DNA of 64,000 bases from Pedobacter psychrophilus (GCF_001652725.1 NZ_LWHJ01000030.1:248001-312000); one strand, 5' to 3'; numbered from the stretch's first letter, positions 27,948 through 38,141 are shown. A program made the numbers and translations. Notes: generated by a model from the letters alone, not told the origin.

Positions 27948-30341
27948 TTACCATCCTAAAATTCTTTTCCATAAAGGTTTAATATGATCATCAGTGTAAT
28001 AACCATAACCCTTTCCGCTATTTTCAGAATAGTAATAACCGTAATAGTTATCAGAATATTTAGTGCTGTAATAATTAGAATGGAGCGAGACTTGTCTAAA
28101 ATCATTTAATACTATAAAGACATTTTTAAGATGATATTCATTTGCTATTCTATTTGGGATACTTGCGGCCGAGTATTTAGACTTACCCGTTCTGATTACA
28201 AAAAGATTAATATCACACATTCTAATTAAAGGTAAAGCATCAGATACTAAACCAATGGGTGCAGTATCAAACAAAATAAAATCGTACCTAAGTTTTAACT
28301 CCTCTATTAATTCTTTCAATCTGTCAGAATACATTAGTTCTGCAGGGTTTGGCGGTACTATTCCAGCAACTATTAAATCTAAATTCTTTTGATTGGTAGG
28401 GTGAATGATATCATCCACTTCATGTTGATTTGCCAAATAGGTACTTAAGCCTTTTTTATCTTTAATATTGAAAGTACGGTGTACTTTTGAACGACGTAAA
28501 TCTGCTGCTATAAAAATCACTTTTTTGTCAATTAAGGCTAATGAACTGGCCAAATTGATGGTCACAAAAGATTTTCCTTCTCCGGCAATTTCAGAACTTA
28601 CACAAATAACCTTACTTTTTTCTTCGCTTGCTATGAAACTCAAATTAGTTCGTACAGACCGAACCGATTCTGCAAAAATAGATTTTGGTTTTGCAATAGC
28701 TAAAATTTCTTTATTGTCAGCATCCACTTTCTCAGGATAATGCCTAATCATTCCGATAATTGGAGTGTTGGTCAAACTCTCAATAGTTTCCTTGTCGTAA
28801 ATGTATGGATTAAGAAGCCTTACTAAAAATATTAAACCAATGCCACTACCTAATCCAATAATCCATGCAAATTGCCAGATGGATTTTTCTATAGGCGCAA
28901 TTGGATTTAAATTTGGCTTGGCTAAATCTACTATGCTAGCATCTGATAGAATGGACGCTTTAGAAATCTGGGCTTCTAATTTCTTTTCGGATAGATAACT
29001 AAAAATTTTCTCATTTATGCCATAATCTCGTTGTAAACCAAATAAGTCACGTTCTTGTTGTGGTAGATCTTTTAAATTAGCGTAAGATTTAGTCAGTTCT
29101 TTTTGATTGAATAGTTTTGTCTGTTCAATTCGATTAATGTTTGCTTGAATATTATCACCAGCAGCCTCTCTTAAAATTCGTAATTTAGCGTCTAATTCTT
29201 CTATTGGCTTAGCACCCTCTTTAAATGTATTTAAAAGGCTCGCTCTTTCTTGAATTAGGCTATTCCATTGGGAAATTAAACTCCCCAATAAAGGGTCAAC
29301 ACTGCCATCCAAATTAAAATTTAAACTGATGGTTTCTTTATTCTTTTGAAATTGCTTTAGCAACCGTTTGAGTATAAGCAATTGTAAATCAGAAGCTTCA
29401 TTAAGACTTTCTAAACGAGTTACTTCATTTAGCACTGAACCCGCAGCAGAACTTAAATCTAAAAAATTATTAGCTTGTTTAAAGTCTTTTAATTTTTCAC
29501 CAGAATTCTGTACTGCATTAGAAAGATTTCCTAATTGTAAATCTATAAATTCTATAATCTGTTTTGCAGACTGCGTTTTTTCATCAAGGCCTTGTTGTAA
29601 ATAAACCTTCATGATGGCGTTTAGTGCATCAGCAGCAAAATATGGATTACCGTCTATTTTAGATACAGAAGCGATAGATGAAAATTTAGCCGCTTCATCA
29701 ATATTAAGCCCCCCACCCATCCTGCCATAAAATTCGCTCTTATAATTAAATTTAAATAGGTAATTGGCTCCTTCTGTTAAATTTAATACTTTTTTAATAT
29801 AAAAAGTAACACCAGGTATTTTGATAATATCGCCAAATTGATAATAATGAGTAGCTTCTTTCCCCTTATTATTATAACTTATTTTTAAACCATTAGATTC
29901 TGGGATTAAAGAGATATTTTGATTGTAAAATTGTAAGGTATCTTGTTTTAAGATTTGGATGATAAAAGGTTTCTGCGGATACAATTCTACTGTTCTTACT
30001 CTTCCCTCTAAGAAATAGCTTACACGCCAATCTATGTAATCAACAGAAGCAATTATTGTTTTACTACTCCTAAATGTCCAGCTTTCAGATAAAATTTTAT
30101 TAGTATAATTCCTTGTTGTTGGGCTAAGAGTAACAGAATTACTTAAATTAGTTTGCTTTTCTTCAAATTTGAGATAGGCAGATGTACTGTACACTTTTGG
30201 GGTGTACCAAATATTAATATAAGCAATTAGTAAAGAAATGATAAGAGTTGCTGCTATCCAATACCATCTGCTTAAAACGATATTAATAAATTTACTGTAA
30301 TCTATTTCCTGTTTATTTTTAGAGCTAATTTTTTCTGGCAT
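27948..30341 (-). CDS. wzc: Wzc-like polysaccharide co-polymerase and tyrosine autokinase
   Basis: The 797-residue inner-membrane protein has a Wzz domain with a first membrane helix near 31-51 (WIAATLIISLLIAYINIW), a long periplasmic coiled-coil region with PQQERDLFGLQRDY, and a second helix near 490-515. The cytoplasmic BY-kinase follows: Walker A SEIAGEGKSFVTINLA, Walker A' VIFIAADLRRSK and FILFDTAP. The C-terminal tail after about residue 752 holds eleven tyrosines, the autophosphorylation cluster. It acts with the Wza-like protein encoded one base upstream to regulate chain length and export. Confidence 0.93.
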   Translation of the reverse strand: MPEKISSKNKQEIDYSKFINIVLSRWYWIAATLIISLLIAYINIWYTPKVYSTSAYLKFEEKQTNLSNSVTLSPTTRNYTNKILSESWTFRSSKTIIASVDYIDWRVSYFLEGRVRTVELYPQKPFIIQILKQDTLQFYNQNISLIPESNGLKISYNNKGKEATHYYQFGDIIKIPGVTFYIKKVLNLTEGANYLFKFNYKSEFYGRMGGGLNIDEAAKFSSIASVSKIDGNPYFAADALNAIMKVYLQQGLDEKTQSAKQIIEFIDLQLGNLSNAVQNSGEKLKDFKQANNFLDLSSAAGSVLNEVTRLESLNEASDLQLLILKRLLKQFQKNKETISLNFNLDGSVDPLLGSLISQWNSLIQERASLLNTFKEGAKPIEELDAKLRILREAAGDNIQANINRIEQTKLFNQKELTKSYANLKDLPQQERDLFGLQRDYGINEKIFSYLSEKKLEAQISKASILSDASIVDLAKPNLNPIAPIEKSIWQFAWIIGLGSGIGLIFLVRLLNPYIYDKETIESLTNTPIIGMIRHYPEKVDADNKEILAIAKPKSIFAESVRSVRTNLSFIASEEKSKVICVSSEIAGEGKSFVTINLASSLALIDKKVIFIAADLRRSKVHRTFNIKDKKGLSTYLANQHEVDDIIHPTNQKNLDLIVAGIVPPNPAELMYSDRLKELIEELKLRYDFILFDTAPIGLVSDALPLIRMCDINLFVIRTGKSKYSAASIPNRIANEYHLKNVFIVLNDFRQVSLHSNYYSTKYSDNYYGYYYSENSGKGYGYYTDDHIKPLWKRILGW

Positions 30342-30342
30342 A

Positions 30343-31119
30343 TTAGTTTTTTAATCTGTCGATCAATAAATACGCACTAACCGCACTAATTCCGATCCCC
30401 AATATTGTACTACCAGAACTAATCCCATCTAAAAATTTATAGCTATTTTTAGTTTCTGCATAAATAATGTCGTTGTTATGAAGATATAGTTTATCATTAC
30501 CTAAAGAATTAAGATCTTGAAGATTGACTAAAATTACCTCCGGGTTTTTTAAATTACCTCTAATAATTTTAATTTTCTTAAGATTCGCTCTCTTGCTCAA
30601 ACCTCCAGCTTCAGCAATTATATCTGTTAAAAAAGTCTTATTTGGTTCTAATGGAATGTTGCCCACTCTGCCAAATTCTCCCATTAATGTTACCTTTAAA
30701 TTAGTGATTGTTATTTTAATAATAGGTTCTTTTAAAAGATTTTTAGAATAGCTTTGATTCAAAAAATTTTCTGCTTCGGGCACTAACATTCCTCCTAATT
30801 TCATTCTATTAAGAAAAGGAAGTGTTACAGTACTATCATTTTCTACTAAATAATTAGTACTTATACTTGCCCCTGAAGAAGATGAATAGCCTAATACCTG
30901 AGTTTCATTTTGTAAGTTTCTAATACTTAATAAGTCTCCTGGTAGTATTTTTTGATCAAAAGATTGTTTGTTTTTAATATCTCCGGGCAGCAGAATACTA
31001 ACAGATGAGTTTATTTTACCTTTTGACTTAACATAAAATAAAGTATTTGTTTTATTGTTGCAAGAGGTAAATAATATTATAGTTACTATGATTAAAAAAA
31101 AAATATTCGTTTTGTCCAT
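30343..31119 (-). CDS. wza: Wza-like polysaccharide export lipoprotein (SLBB domain)
   Basis: The 258-residue protein starts with a lipoprotein signal, FFLIIVTIILFTSC, with the acylated cysteine at 20. The Poly_export domain (PGDLLSIRNL) and one SLBB domain (LMGEFGRVGNIPLEPNKTFL) follow, and a membrane helix near the C-terminus (residues 232-252) replaces the outer-membrane helix of E. coli Wza. It is the first gene of the minus-strand locus and forms or gates the outer-membrane export channel with Wzc. Length and order match Bacteroidota capsule and EPS loci. Confidence 0.9.
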   Translation of the reverse strand: MDKTNIFFLIIVTIILFTSCNNKTNTLFYVKSKGKINSSVSILLPGDIKNKQSFDQKILPGDLLSIRNLQNETQVLGYSSSSGASISTNYLVENDSTVTLPFLNRMKLGGMLVPEAENFLNQSYSKNLLKEPIIKITITNLKVTLMGEFGRVGNIPLEPNKTFLTDIIAEAGGLSKRANLKKIKIIRGNLKNPEVILVNLQDLNSLGNDKLYLHNNDIIYAETKNSYKFLDGISSGSTILGIGISAVSAYLLIDRLKN

Positions 31120-31153
31120 TAATTTATTTTAGAAAAATCAATCATCCGTGAAA

Positions 31154-31161
31154 CAAATATA
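31154..31161 (-). promoter_or_regulatory. Candidate -7 box of the polysaccharide operon promoter
   Basis: On the minus strand TATATTTG, a perfect match to the Bacteroidota -7 consensus TAnnTTTG, lies 34 bases before the wza start codon. No clear TTTG -33 box is found 19-21 bases upstream. It is the best candidate for the main promoter of the 31-kb locus. Confidence 0.5.
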
Positions 31162-31278
31162 CAATCAATAATTACTAGATTATAAATAATGAAATTTTAT
31201 TTAAAAATACCAGAAAACCAGTATCTATATAATAACGTTTTTTTTGTAAGTTTGTAAATATTTGATTATTATAATGAT

Positions 31279-34200
31279 ATGAAGTTAACAACTACCATTA
31301 AAATATCTTTTTTTATATTATTTAGCTTACTTTTAAATATCTGTTTAGCCTCTTCTCCATCAGATTATTTTAGAAGTAAACAAAATGGCAATTGGAGCGA
31401 TATTTCCACTTGGGAAAGTTCTGTTAATAAAATAACATGGGTTAACGCTAATTTAACGCCAACATCATCTTCTATAGAAATTGAAATTCAATCTACACAC
31501 ACTATAAATGTATTAAGTAGTATCGCCGTTAATAAATTAATTATAAGTGCTAATGCTGAGTTAATATTAAATTCAGGTGTTAGTTTAAGCGTTAATAATG
31601 GTGTTGCTTTAAAAGATGTTCAAGTATTTGGAATATTAAATAATGCGGGTTCATTAAACTTAACTGGGCTTTTATATTTTGAAAATGGGGGTAGCTATGT
31701 TCACAACTATAAAACTACAATAGGCACAATTCCGACCGCTGTTTGGTTAGATGGCTCTAATTGTTTAATAAGTGGATACACTACAGCAACTTCAGGCACT
31801 TTATTAGGAGCAACCCAGAGTTTTTATAATTTTACATACAATTGCATAAATCAGTTAAATACTTTTTTATATCTTGGTTTTACTTCATCAACAATAGTAA
31901 GGAATAATTTTAATGTACTTTCAACTGGTAGTGGCAATTTTGTTCTTTTCCCTCCTATAAACGCTTCTGCTACAATTAAAAATTATACACAAACTGGTGG
32001 TGTTGTTAATTTAACTTCATCTAATAATGCTAGTTTTACAGCAAATTTACAAATAAGTGGTGATTTTAATATTTCCGGTGGTTTAGTTCGAAATATAGAT
32101 CAAAGTAGAGGAAACATTATTTTTAACGGAACAAACAGTCAAATATTTAATAAAACCGGTGGATCAATTGGGGGTAGTTTGAATTTCGCAATTAATAGTT
32201 CTGCTATTGTCAACTTTGGGAATTCTATTTTATCAGGTAACATAGGTACGTTTGTTTTAAATAGCAATGCTACATTACTAACCGCAAATACTGCTGGTAT
32301 TACTTCTTCAGGTGCAACCGGGTCAATTCAAAGTACAGGCATAAGATCATTTAGTTCAGCCGCTTCCTACGTTTATAATGGATCATCAACGCAAAACACA
32401 GGAACAGGCTTGCCTTCTACGGTAAAAAAATTAATCATTAATAATCTTTCAGGAGTTAATTTAAGAACAGGTTCAATAAATGTAACCGATTCGCTTAGAA
32501 TTACAGGATCATTAAATTTAGGAACTAATGCGCTAACTTCAACTAATGGGGGTTTTGGATCAGGAACTTTATCTACCCAAAATACAGGGGCATCACCAAT
32601 AGGAAACGGTAAAAATTGGTTATGTTCTGTAAATTATAATGCTGCTGGTGGTCAAATTATTTCTGATGGGAACTATTCAAATTTATTAGCATCCATTTCA
32701 GGGTCTAAAATAATGTCTAATCCAGTTACTGTTTCAGACAATTTGATCGTTACGGGCACTGCGGATATTACTTCAAATGGGAATTTAACCCTTTTAGCTA
32801 CAGCCAGTAAAAATGCTAACGTTGCGGAATTAGTCGGTTCTGCAAATGTAATTGGTAATGTTAATGTTCAATCTTATTTATACGGAGAACCTAGCGGAGC
32901 TTTACGGGGTACAAAATCAATGTCCTCTCCAATAAATGATGCGGCGGTTGGTGGTGCAAAAACTTTTCAGCAATTAAAAAATTATGTCATTATCTCTGGG
33001 CCAGGTGGTACTGCAAATGGTTTTGATGCGGGTCCAGGTCCTGTGCCTACTTTCAATCCAGTAACGCTAAACTTTTATAACGAACCAGCTTCACCAACTG
33101 TAAGCGCTTTTACAGCGGTACCAACGCTTGCTACCAGCACTTCTCCAGGAACTGGTTTTCTTTTATTTTTTAGAGGAAATAGGTCTGGAATTTATGCCAA
33201 TCCTGGCAAAATGTTAGCTCCATTTTCGCCTGCCGAAGATATGTTAGTTACCTACGCCGGACCAATTAATAAGGGAGATATAAATGTAAACATTGGATTT
33301 ACCAATTATGGGGACGCTTATGATGGATTTTATTTAGCCGGAAATCCATATCCAGCTACCATAGATTGGGATGCAGTGAGAAGTGCCTCTAATAATTTAA
33401 ATAGTTCTATTACTATAGTTACAGGCGGAAAGGCAAATGCTACTTATAATTCAATTGGTGGTATTTCTGCAAATGGGGGATCAAGATATATACAGCCTGG
33501 TCAAGGATTTTACATCCAGTCAAATAGCGGTGGAGGTACTTTAAGATTTAGGGAAAACCAAAAAAATATTGTGAATACTCCAGCTAGATTATTAAGTATA
33601 CCTTCAGAACCTAACTTACAATTAACTACATTAAATAGCACAACATCTTTATCTAACAAATACAGTGCGCCTGCATCATCAGTTTTATCAACTGGAAAAA
33701 AGATCTTGCGTATGAAGCTTAAGCAGGATGATTTTGAGGAAGAAACAGTCGTATTATTTGATACTAGATTTATTTCATTGTCAGATGAAAACGATTCTAA
33801 GTATTTTCCAGGATTTGATGTAAGTTTAGCTACAATGTCTTCAGACAATAAGCCAATGGCTATTAATTTAATGCCTGATATTGATCAAGTTGAGGATTTA
33901 AGAGTCAGCGTCTCTGGTAAACAGTTTGGTAATATGTCATTATCGTTTTCTGAAGTTGGTTTTGGTGATTCAAAAGAATTATGGTTGCAAGACAATTATT
34001 TGAATACTTTAACGCCTATCATTCAAGGGTCTGTATATAACTTTAATACAATTAAGACCATTGCAACTAGCTTTGGTGATAAGAGGTTTAAACTTTTATT
34101 TCAACCACCCACCACTTTACCTATAAAGTTAGTTTCTTTTGATGCCAAAAAGAATAATAATGGGGTTGATTTACAATGGACAACCTCCGAAGAAAAAAAT

Positions 34201-34671
34201 AATAAAGGTTTTGAAATAGAAAGAGCTGGAGATCAGAATCAGGATTTTATTAAAATCGGTTTTGTAAATGCTACAGTTGTTGCGCAAACGCTAAATAGTT
34301 ATACCTTTAAAGATGCTTACCCATTGCAGGGAAATAATTATTACAGATTAAAACAATTGGATAACGACGGGAAGTTTGAATATTCTTTGATAAAGAATAT
34401 TAAGTTTGATTTTAACAATCAACAAGATTTAATATCTGTTTATCCAAATCCTGCTACTAACTTTATAAAAGTTAATTATGGTACTAATCAAACAAAAGAA
34501 CTAAAAATCAATATTGTTAATGTAAACGGGGCTATCATCACTAGTGAAAAATATAATGCAGGACAAGAATTAAAATTAAATGTTTCTAATTTACCTTACG
34601 GGATGTATTTGTTAGAAATAAGAGATGAAAAGAATATCTTGTTAGGCATGAATAAATTTATTAAAAAATAA
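31279..34671 (+). CDS. Large secreted protein with type IX secretion sorting domain
   Basis: The 1130-residue protein has a signal peptide (FFILFSLLLNICLASS, cleavage near 24), a GNWSDISTWES motif seen in many surface proteins of this phylum, and then long Ser/Thr/Asn/Gly-rich beta-helix-like sequence. PIKLVSFDAKKNNNGVDLQW near 950-970 and the following NYYRLKQLDNDGKFEYS lead into a C-terminal domain of about 80 residues (SVYPNPATNFIKVNY... NLPYGMYLLEI), the T9SS type A signal. It is secreted and probably anchored or released at the cell surface. It diverges from wza and may share its regulation. Confidence 0.85.
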   Translation: MKLTTTIKISFFILFSLLLNICLASSPSDYFRSKQNGNWSDISTWESSVNKITWVNANLTPTSSSIEIEIQSTHTINVLSSIAVNKLIISANAELILNSGVSLSVNNGVALKDVQVFGILNNAGSLNLTGLLYFENGGSYVHNYKTTIGTIPTAVWLDGSNCLISGYTTATSGTLLGATQSFYNFTYNCINQLNTFLYLGFTSSTIVRNNFNVLSTGSGNFVLFPPINASATIKNYTQTGGVVNLTSSNNASFTANLQISGDFNISGGLVRNIDQSRGNIIFNGTNSQIFNKTGGSIGGSLNFAINSSAIVNFGNSILSGNIGTFVLNSNATLLTANTAGITSSGATGSIQSTGIRSFSSAASYVYNGSSTQNTGTGLPSTVKKLIINNLSGVNLRTGSINVTDSLRITGSLNLGTNALTSTNGGFGSGTLSTQNTGASPIGNGKNWLCSVNYNAAGGQIISDGNYSNLLASISGSKIMSNPVTVSDNLIVTGTADITSNGNLTLLATASKNANVAELVGSANVIGNVNVQSYLYGEPSGALRGTKSMSSPINDAAVGGAKTFQQLKNYVIISGPGGTANGFDAGPGPVPTFNPVTLNFYNEPASPTVSAFTAVPTLATSTSPGTGFLLFFRGNRSGIYANPGKMLAPFSPAEDMLVTYAGPINKGDINVNIGFTNYGDAYDGFYLAGNPYPATIDWDAVRSASNNLNSSITIVTGGKANATYNSIGGISANGGSRYIQPGQGFYIQSNSGGGTLRFRENQKNIVNTPARLLSIPSEPNLQLTTLNSTTSLSNKYSAPASSVLSTGKKILRMKLKQDDFEEETVVLFDTRFISLSDENDSKYFPGFDVSLATMSSDNKPMAINLMPDIDQVEDLRVSVSGKQFGNMSLSFSEVGFGDSKELWLQDNYLNTLTPIIQGSVYNFNTIKTIATSFGDKRFKLLFQPPTTLPIKLVSFDAKKNNNGVDLQWTTSEEKNNKGFEIERAGDQNQDFIKIGFVNATVVAQTLNSYTFKDAYPLQGNNYYRLKQLDNDGKFEYSLIKNIKFDFNNQQDLISVYPNPATNFIKVNYGTNQTKELKINIVNVNGAIITSEKYNAGQELKLNVSNLPYGMYLLEIRDEKNILLGMNKFIKK

Positions 34672-34922
34672 TGAAGGATTTTTTGAAGAACAGTAAAGGA
34701 TTTATCAGAGTCTTTATGATAATGTCTTTTGTTTTTATATCGTCATCAAGTTTTGCATTTGATGATTGTAGCGATCCGCTAAATCCAAATCCGGATTTAC
34801 CCGATTGTGATCCTGATATATACGTTCCTATCGACGATGGAGTTTACTTTATTTTGATTGCAGGAATTTTAATTGGATATCAAGTTCTTAAAAATAAAAA
34901 GCAACAAAATTTAAACTATTAG
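34671..34922 (+). CDS. Small secreted protein with PID-type C-terminal membrane tag
   Basis: This 83-residue protein has a signal peptide (FIRVFMIMSFVFISSSSFAF), a short acidic region rich in Asp and Pro (SDPLNPNPDLPDCDPD), then YVPIDDGVYFILIAGILIGY and a Lys-rich tail. Pro-Ile-Asp, one hydrophobic helix and basic residues match the layout of the PID-CTERM group of short Bacteroidota proteins; membership is my recollection of that group, not a search. The ATG overlaps the stop of the secreted protein upstream by one base (TAATG), so the two are co-translated. Confidence 0.6.
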   Translation: MKDFLKNSKGFIRVFMIMSFVFISSSSFAFDDCSDPLNPNPDLPDCDPDIYVPIDDGVYFILIAGILIGYQVLKNKKQQNLNY

Positions 34923-34925
34923 TCA

Positions 34926-34969
34926 ACTATAGGATAATCATACTAAAACTATAGGATAACTATAAGATA
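34926..34969 (+). repeat. 11-bp phased direct repeats upstream of a GT2 gene
   Basis: The 11-base word ACTATAGGATA occurs at 34926-34936 and 34948-34958, and as ACTATAAGATA at 34959-34969. The starts lie 22 and 11 bases apart, so copies fall on the same face of the helix; the intervening 11 bases (34937-34947) look like a diverged copy. It sits 75-119 bases upstream of the GT2 start, after the small secreted protein gene. A binding site for a regulator is possible. Confidence 0.5.
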
Positions 34970-35044
34970 GATTTGAAAAATCTTCCTTCTAATTTACTTT
35001 GGAATAAATATATTTAATTGTAAATTATATTCTCTTGTCTCCAG

Positions 35045-35803
35045 ATGTTAATTTCTATCATAACAGCAACTTATAATTCAGAGAAATTCTTACAATCAGC
35101 AATTGATTCTTATAACAAACAAGATTATATCAATAAAGAATTAATAGTTGTTGATGGGAAAAGTAATGATGGGACACTAAAAATTATTCTCGATAACAAG
35201 TCTATAATTAATCAGCAGATATCAGAAAAAGATAAGGGCATTTACGATGCGCTAAATAAAGGAATCAACTTAGCCAAAGGTGGGGTTATTGGGATCCTTC
35301 ATTCTGATGACTTCTTTGCAGATGAGTTTACTTTGTCTCAGGTTAACAATTTATTTGAAAATGACTCATCTATACAGGCTGTTTATGGCGATTTACAGTA
35401 CGTGGATAGAGATTATCCAACTCAAATTATCAGAAATTGGATCTCAGGTTATTATAATAGGGATAATTTTAAATACGGATGGATGCCCCCACACCCCACA
35501 TTATTTATCAAAAAATCCTGTTTTGTGAAGTATGGATCTTATGATTTAAATTATCACTCAGCCGCAGATTACGATTTAATCTTGAGGTTTTTATTTAAGC
35601 ATCAGATTAAAACTGCTTATTTGCCAAAAGTATTTACCATAATGAGAGTAGGTGGTTTAAGTAACCACTCCTTTCAACATCGGCTTAAAGCCAATAAAGA
35701 AGACCGGATAGCTATGTATAAAAACGGGATAAAGTTCCCCTTGTTAATCTCAATCTTAAAGCCTTTAAGGAAATTAAGGCAGTATTGGAATAAAAATTCT
35801 TAA
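35045..35803 (+). CDS. WcaA-like GT2 glycosyltransferase
   Basis: The 252-residue protein has ISIITATYNSEKFLQSAID (3-21), VVDGKSNDGT (35-44), SEKDKGIYDALNKG (60-73) and LHSDDFF, the full motif set of the WcaA subgroup. It is a paralogue of the gene at 13308-14123. It lies just upstream of the initiating sugar-phosphate transferase (10 bases), so it may add the second sugar of the repeat unit. It starts at ATG 35045, after a 122-base stretch carrying the phased repeats. Confidence 0.9.
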   Translation: MLISIITATYNSEKFLQSAIDSYNKQDYINKELIVVDGKSNDGTLKIILDNKSIINQQISEKDKGIYDALNKGINLAKGGVIGILHSDDFFADEFTLSQVNNLFENDSSIQAVYGDLQYVDRDYPTQIIRNWISGYYNRDNFKYGWMPPHPTLFIKKSCFVKYGSYDLNYHSAADYDLILRFLFKHQIKTAYLPKVFTIMRVGGLSNHSFQHRLKANKEDRIAMYKNGIKFPLLISILKPLRKLRQYWNKNS

Positions 35804-35812
35804 TTTTAAACC

Positions 35813-36924
35813 GTGAATTTCGATCTGTCTTTCTTAAATATTGAGTGGTTATATTATTTGATAGTAATTGCCGTATCTGCCTTTGTATCCTTTATCGCAA
35901 TTCCATCTATATTATTTGTAGCAAGAGAAAGGCATCTGTATGACGATTTGCAAAGTCATAGAAAAGAACATGACCATGGTATTCCTCGTTTAGGTGGAGT
36001 AGCTATATTTTGCAGTTTTACGATCGTTTCACTCTTATTTGCAAAATACGATTCAGTATTACCAACCAATATCTTACTAACCTCTTGTATTATTTTATTT
36101 GCCGTGGGTTTAAAGGATGATTTAGCTGGAGCAGGTCCAGGCACCAAATTTATGATGCAGTTTTTAGTAGGTATCATTTTGGTTGTACTTGGTGATGTAC
36201 GCCTAACCGGATTATATGGTGTATTTAATGTACAAAGCATCCCTGACTATGTAAGTTTGCCTGTTTCTGTGATAATTATTATGTTTATTGTAAACGCATT
36301 TAATTTAATTGATGGGATAGATGGTTTGGCTGGTACAATTGGTTTAATTGTAAATTTAACTTTTGCATTGCTATTCATCCATATGAGGCAATGGAATTGG
36401 CGGCTTTGGCCTTCAGTATGGTAGGTGCTATTGTTGGTTTTCTATATTACAATTACTCCCCGGCAAAGATTTTTATGGGAGATACCGGAAGCTTATTAAT
36501 AGGTTTGGTTTCGGTGGTTTTAGCCATAAAATTTATAGAATTAAACAAGTTTACAGAAGCTAATTATCTCCCTGCTTTCATTTCGGCTCCTGCGACAGCA
36601 GTCGCAATTATTATTATTCCTTTGTTTGATACTTTTAGGGTGTTTTTTTTAAGAGTAATAAAAAGACAATCACCCTTTACAGCAGATAGAAATCATATCC
36701 ATCACCGCATTTTAAAGTTGGGTTTTACACATTTGCAGGCTACTTTTGCATTAGCATTAACTAATCTATTATTCATTTATATGGCACTCACCCTACGTTC
36801 TTGGGGTAATTTTGGATTGATATTTATATTCTTAGGGGTATGCATCCTTATCAATTGGGGCACTACTATTTTAATCCGTATCAAAGAAAGAAATGGATTT
36901 AAAATCAGTTATTTTGTGCGATAA
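35813..36924 (+). pseudogene. WecA/MraY-family undecaprenyl-phosphate sugar-phosphate transferase, one-base frameshift
   Basis: From GTG 35813 the frame runs with family motifs DDLQSHRKEHDHGIPRLGGV, FAVGLKDDLAG and [15 protein letters not shown], then leaves register at about 36394 and stops at 36424. In the next frame the sequence continues as [32 protein letters not shown] and NHIHHRIL to 36924. One extra G in the GGAA at about 36393 joins them as a 370-residue polytopic enzyme with all catalytic aspartates. It would start glycan synthesis on undecaprenyl phosphate. Because this step is essential for the locus, a sequencing indel is a strong alternative to true decay. Confidence 0.88.
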
Positions 36925-36929
36925 AAAGA

Positions 36930-38141
36930 TTAATTACCATTAGAACTCATAATGGTATGTCCCATTCTATCCCTTTTGGTTTTTAGATATAACTCATTAT
37001 GTTGATTAGATTGAATTTCTATAGTGACGTTTTCTACAACCTCTAAACCGTAACCTATAAGTCCAGCTCTTTTAGTAGGATTGTTAGTCATTAAACGCAT
37101 TTTAGAAACGCCTAAACTTCTTAATATTTGGGCGCCTACACCATAATCTCTTTCATCCATTTTAAAACCTAATGCAAGGTTGGCATCTACGGTATCCATA
37201 CCGTTTTCTTGTAAATTATATGTTTTTAACTTATTTATTAAACCAATTCCTCTACCTTCTTGGTTCATATATAATACCATTCCTTTACCTTCCTTTTCTA
37301 TCATTTCCATAGATTTATGAAGTTGTGGGCCACAATCACATCTGCATGAACCAAAAATATCTCCTGTAATGCAAGAACTATGTACTCTTACCAATATGGG
37401 TTCATCTTCTTCCCAACTTCCTTTAATTAATGCGATATGATTTTCTTGAGTATTAATTTGAGTAAAAGCAACCATTTCAAAATCGCCCCATTGGGTGGGT
37501 AATTTTACGGAAACCTCTTTTTTAATTAAGGATTCCTTTCTTAAACGGTAAGCAATTAAATCTTCAATAGAGATGATCTTCATATCTAGTTTTTCCGCCA
37601 TTTTTAATAAATCAGGTAATCTGGCCATTTCGCCGTCCTCATTCATGATTTCACAGATAACACCAGCAGGTTCAAAACCAGCCATTACTGCTAAATCTAT
37701 TGCCGCTTCTGTATGTCCTGATCTTCTTAAAACACCTCCATTCTTGGCTATTAAAGGAAAAATATGTCCGGGTCGACCTAAATCATCTGCCTTGATAGCA
37801 GGATCTATAAGTGAAAGTATGGTTCTGGAACGGTCTGAAGCAGAAATTCCAGTAGTACATCCATGTCCATTCAAATCTACTGAAACCGTGAAATTTGTTT
37901 CAAAAGTTGCAGTATTCTTTCCAACCATAAGGTCTAATTCCAATTCCCTGCAACGATCTAAGGTTAATGGCGCACATATTAGACCTTTGCCATGCGTAGC
38001 CATAAAATTAATCACTTCTGGAGTTGCATTTCTGGCGGCTGTTAAAAAATCACCTTCATTTTCACGGTCTTCATCATCAACAACAATGATCATCTCACCA
38101 TTTTTTATAGCTTCAACCGCCTCTTCTATCGTATTTAACAT
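36930..38141 (-). CDS. ribBA: Bifunctional DHBP synthase / GTP cyclohydrolase II
   Basis: The 403-residue protein joins two riboflavin enzymes. Residues 1-200 are 3,4-dihydroxy-2-butanone 4-phosphate synthase, with [10 protein letters not shown] (22-31) and the [14 protein letters not shown] substrate motifs. Residues 205-403 are GTP cyclohydrolase II, with zinc cysteines C257, C268 and C270 (SSCITG...CRCDCG) and NQEGRGIGL. Together they make the two precursors of lumazine. It is one base downstream of a GT2 gene in a minus-strand operon and does not belong to the glycan pathway. Confidence 0.95.
   Translation of the reverse strand: MLNTIEEAVEAIKNGEMIIVVDDEDRENEGDFLTAARNATPEVINFMATHGKGLICAPLTLDRCRELELDLMVGKNTATFETNFTVSVDLNGHGCTTGISASDRSRTILSLIDPAIKADDLGRPGHIFPLIAKNGGVLRRSGHTEAAIDLAVMAGFEPAGVICEIMNEDGEMARLPDLLKMAEKLDMKIISIEDLIAYRLRKESLIKKEVSVKLPTQWGDFEMVAFTQINTQENHIALIKGSWEEDEPILVRVHSSCITGDIFGSCRCDCGPQLHKSMEMIEKEGKGMVLYMNQEGRGIGLINKLKTYNLQENGMDTVDANLALGFKMDERDYGVGAQILRSLGVSKMRLMTNNPTKRAGLIGYGLEVVENVTIEIQSNQHNELYLKTKRDRMGHTIMSSNGN

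Noticed and set aside
1-31119. Wzx flippase or Wzy polymerase in the locus
   Set aside because: Every multi-helix protein in the locus is explained as an acyltransferase, Wzm permease or Wzc; no 10-14 helix Wzx/Wzy-like protein was seen.
33510-33848. 112-codon minus-strand frame
   Set aside because: It lies fully inside the T9SS cargo gene, which has coherent motifs to its end.
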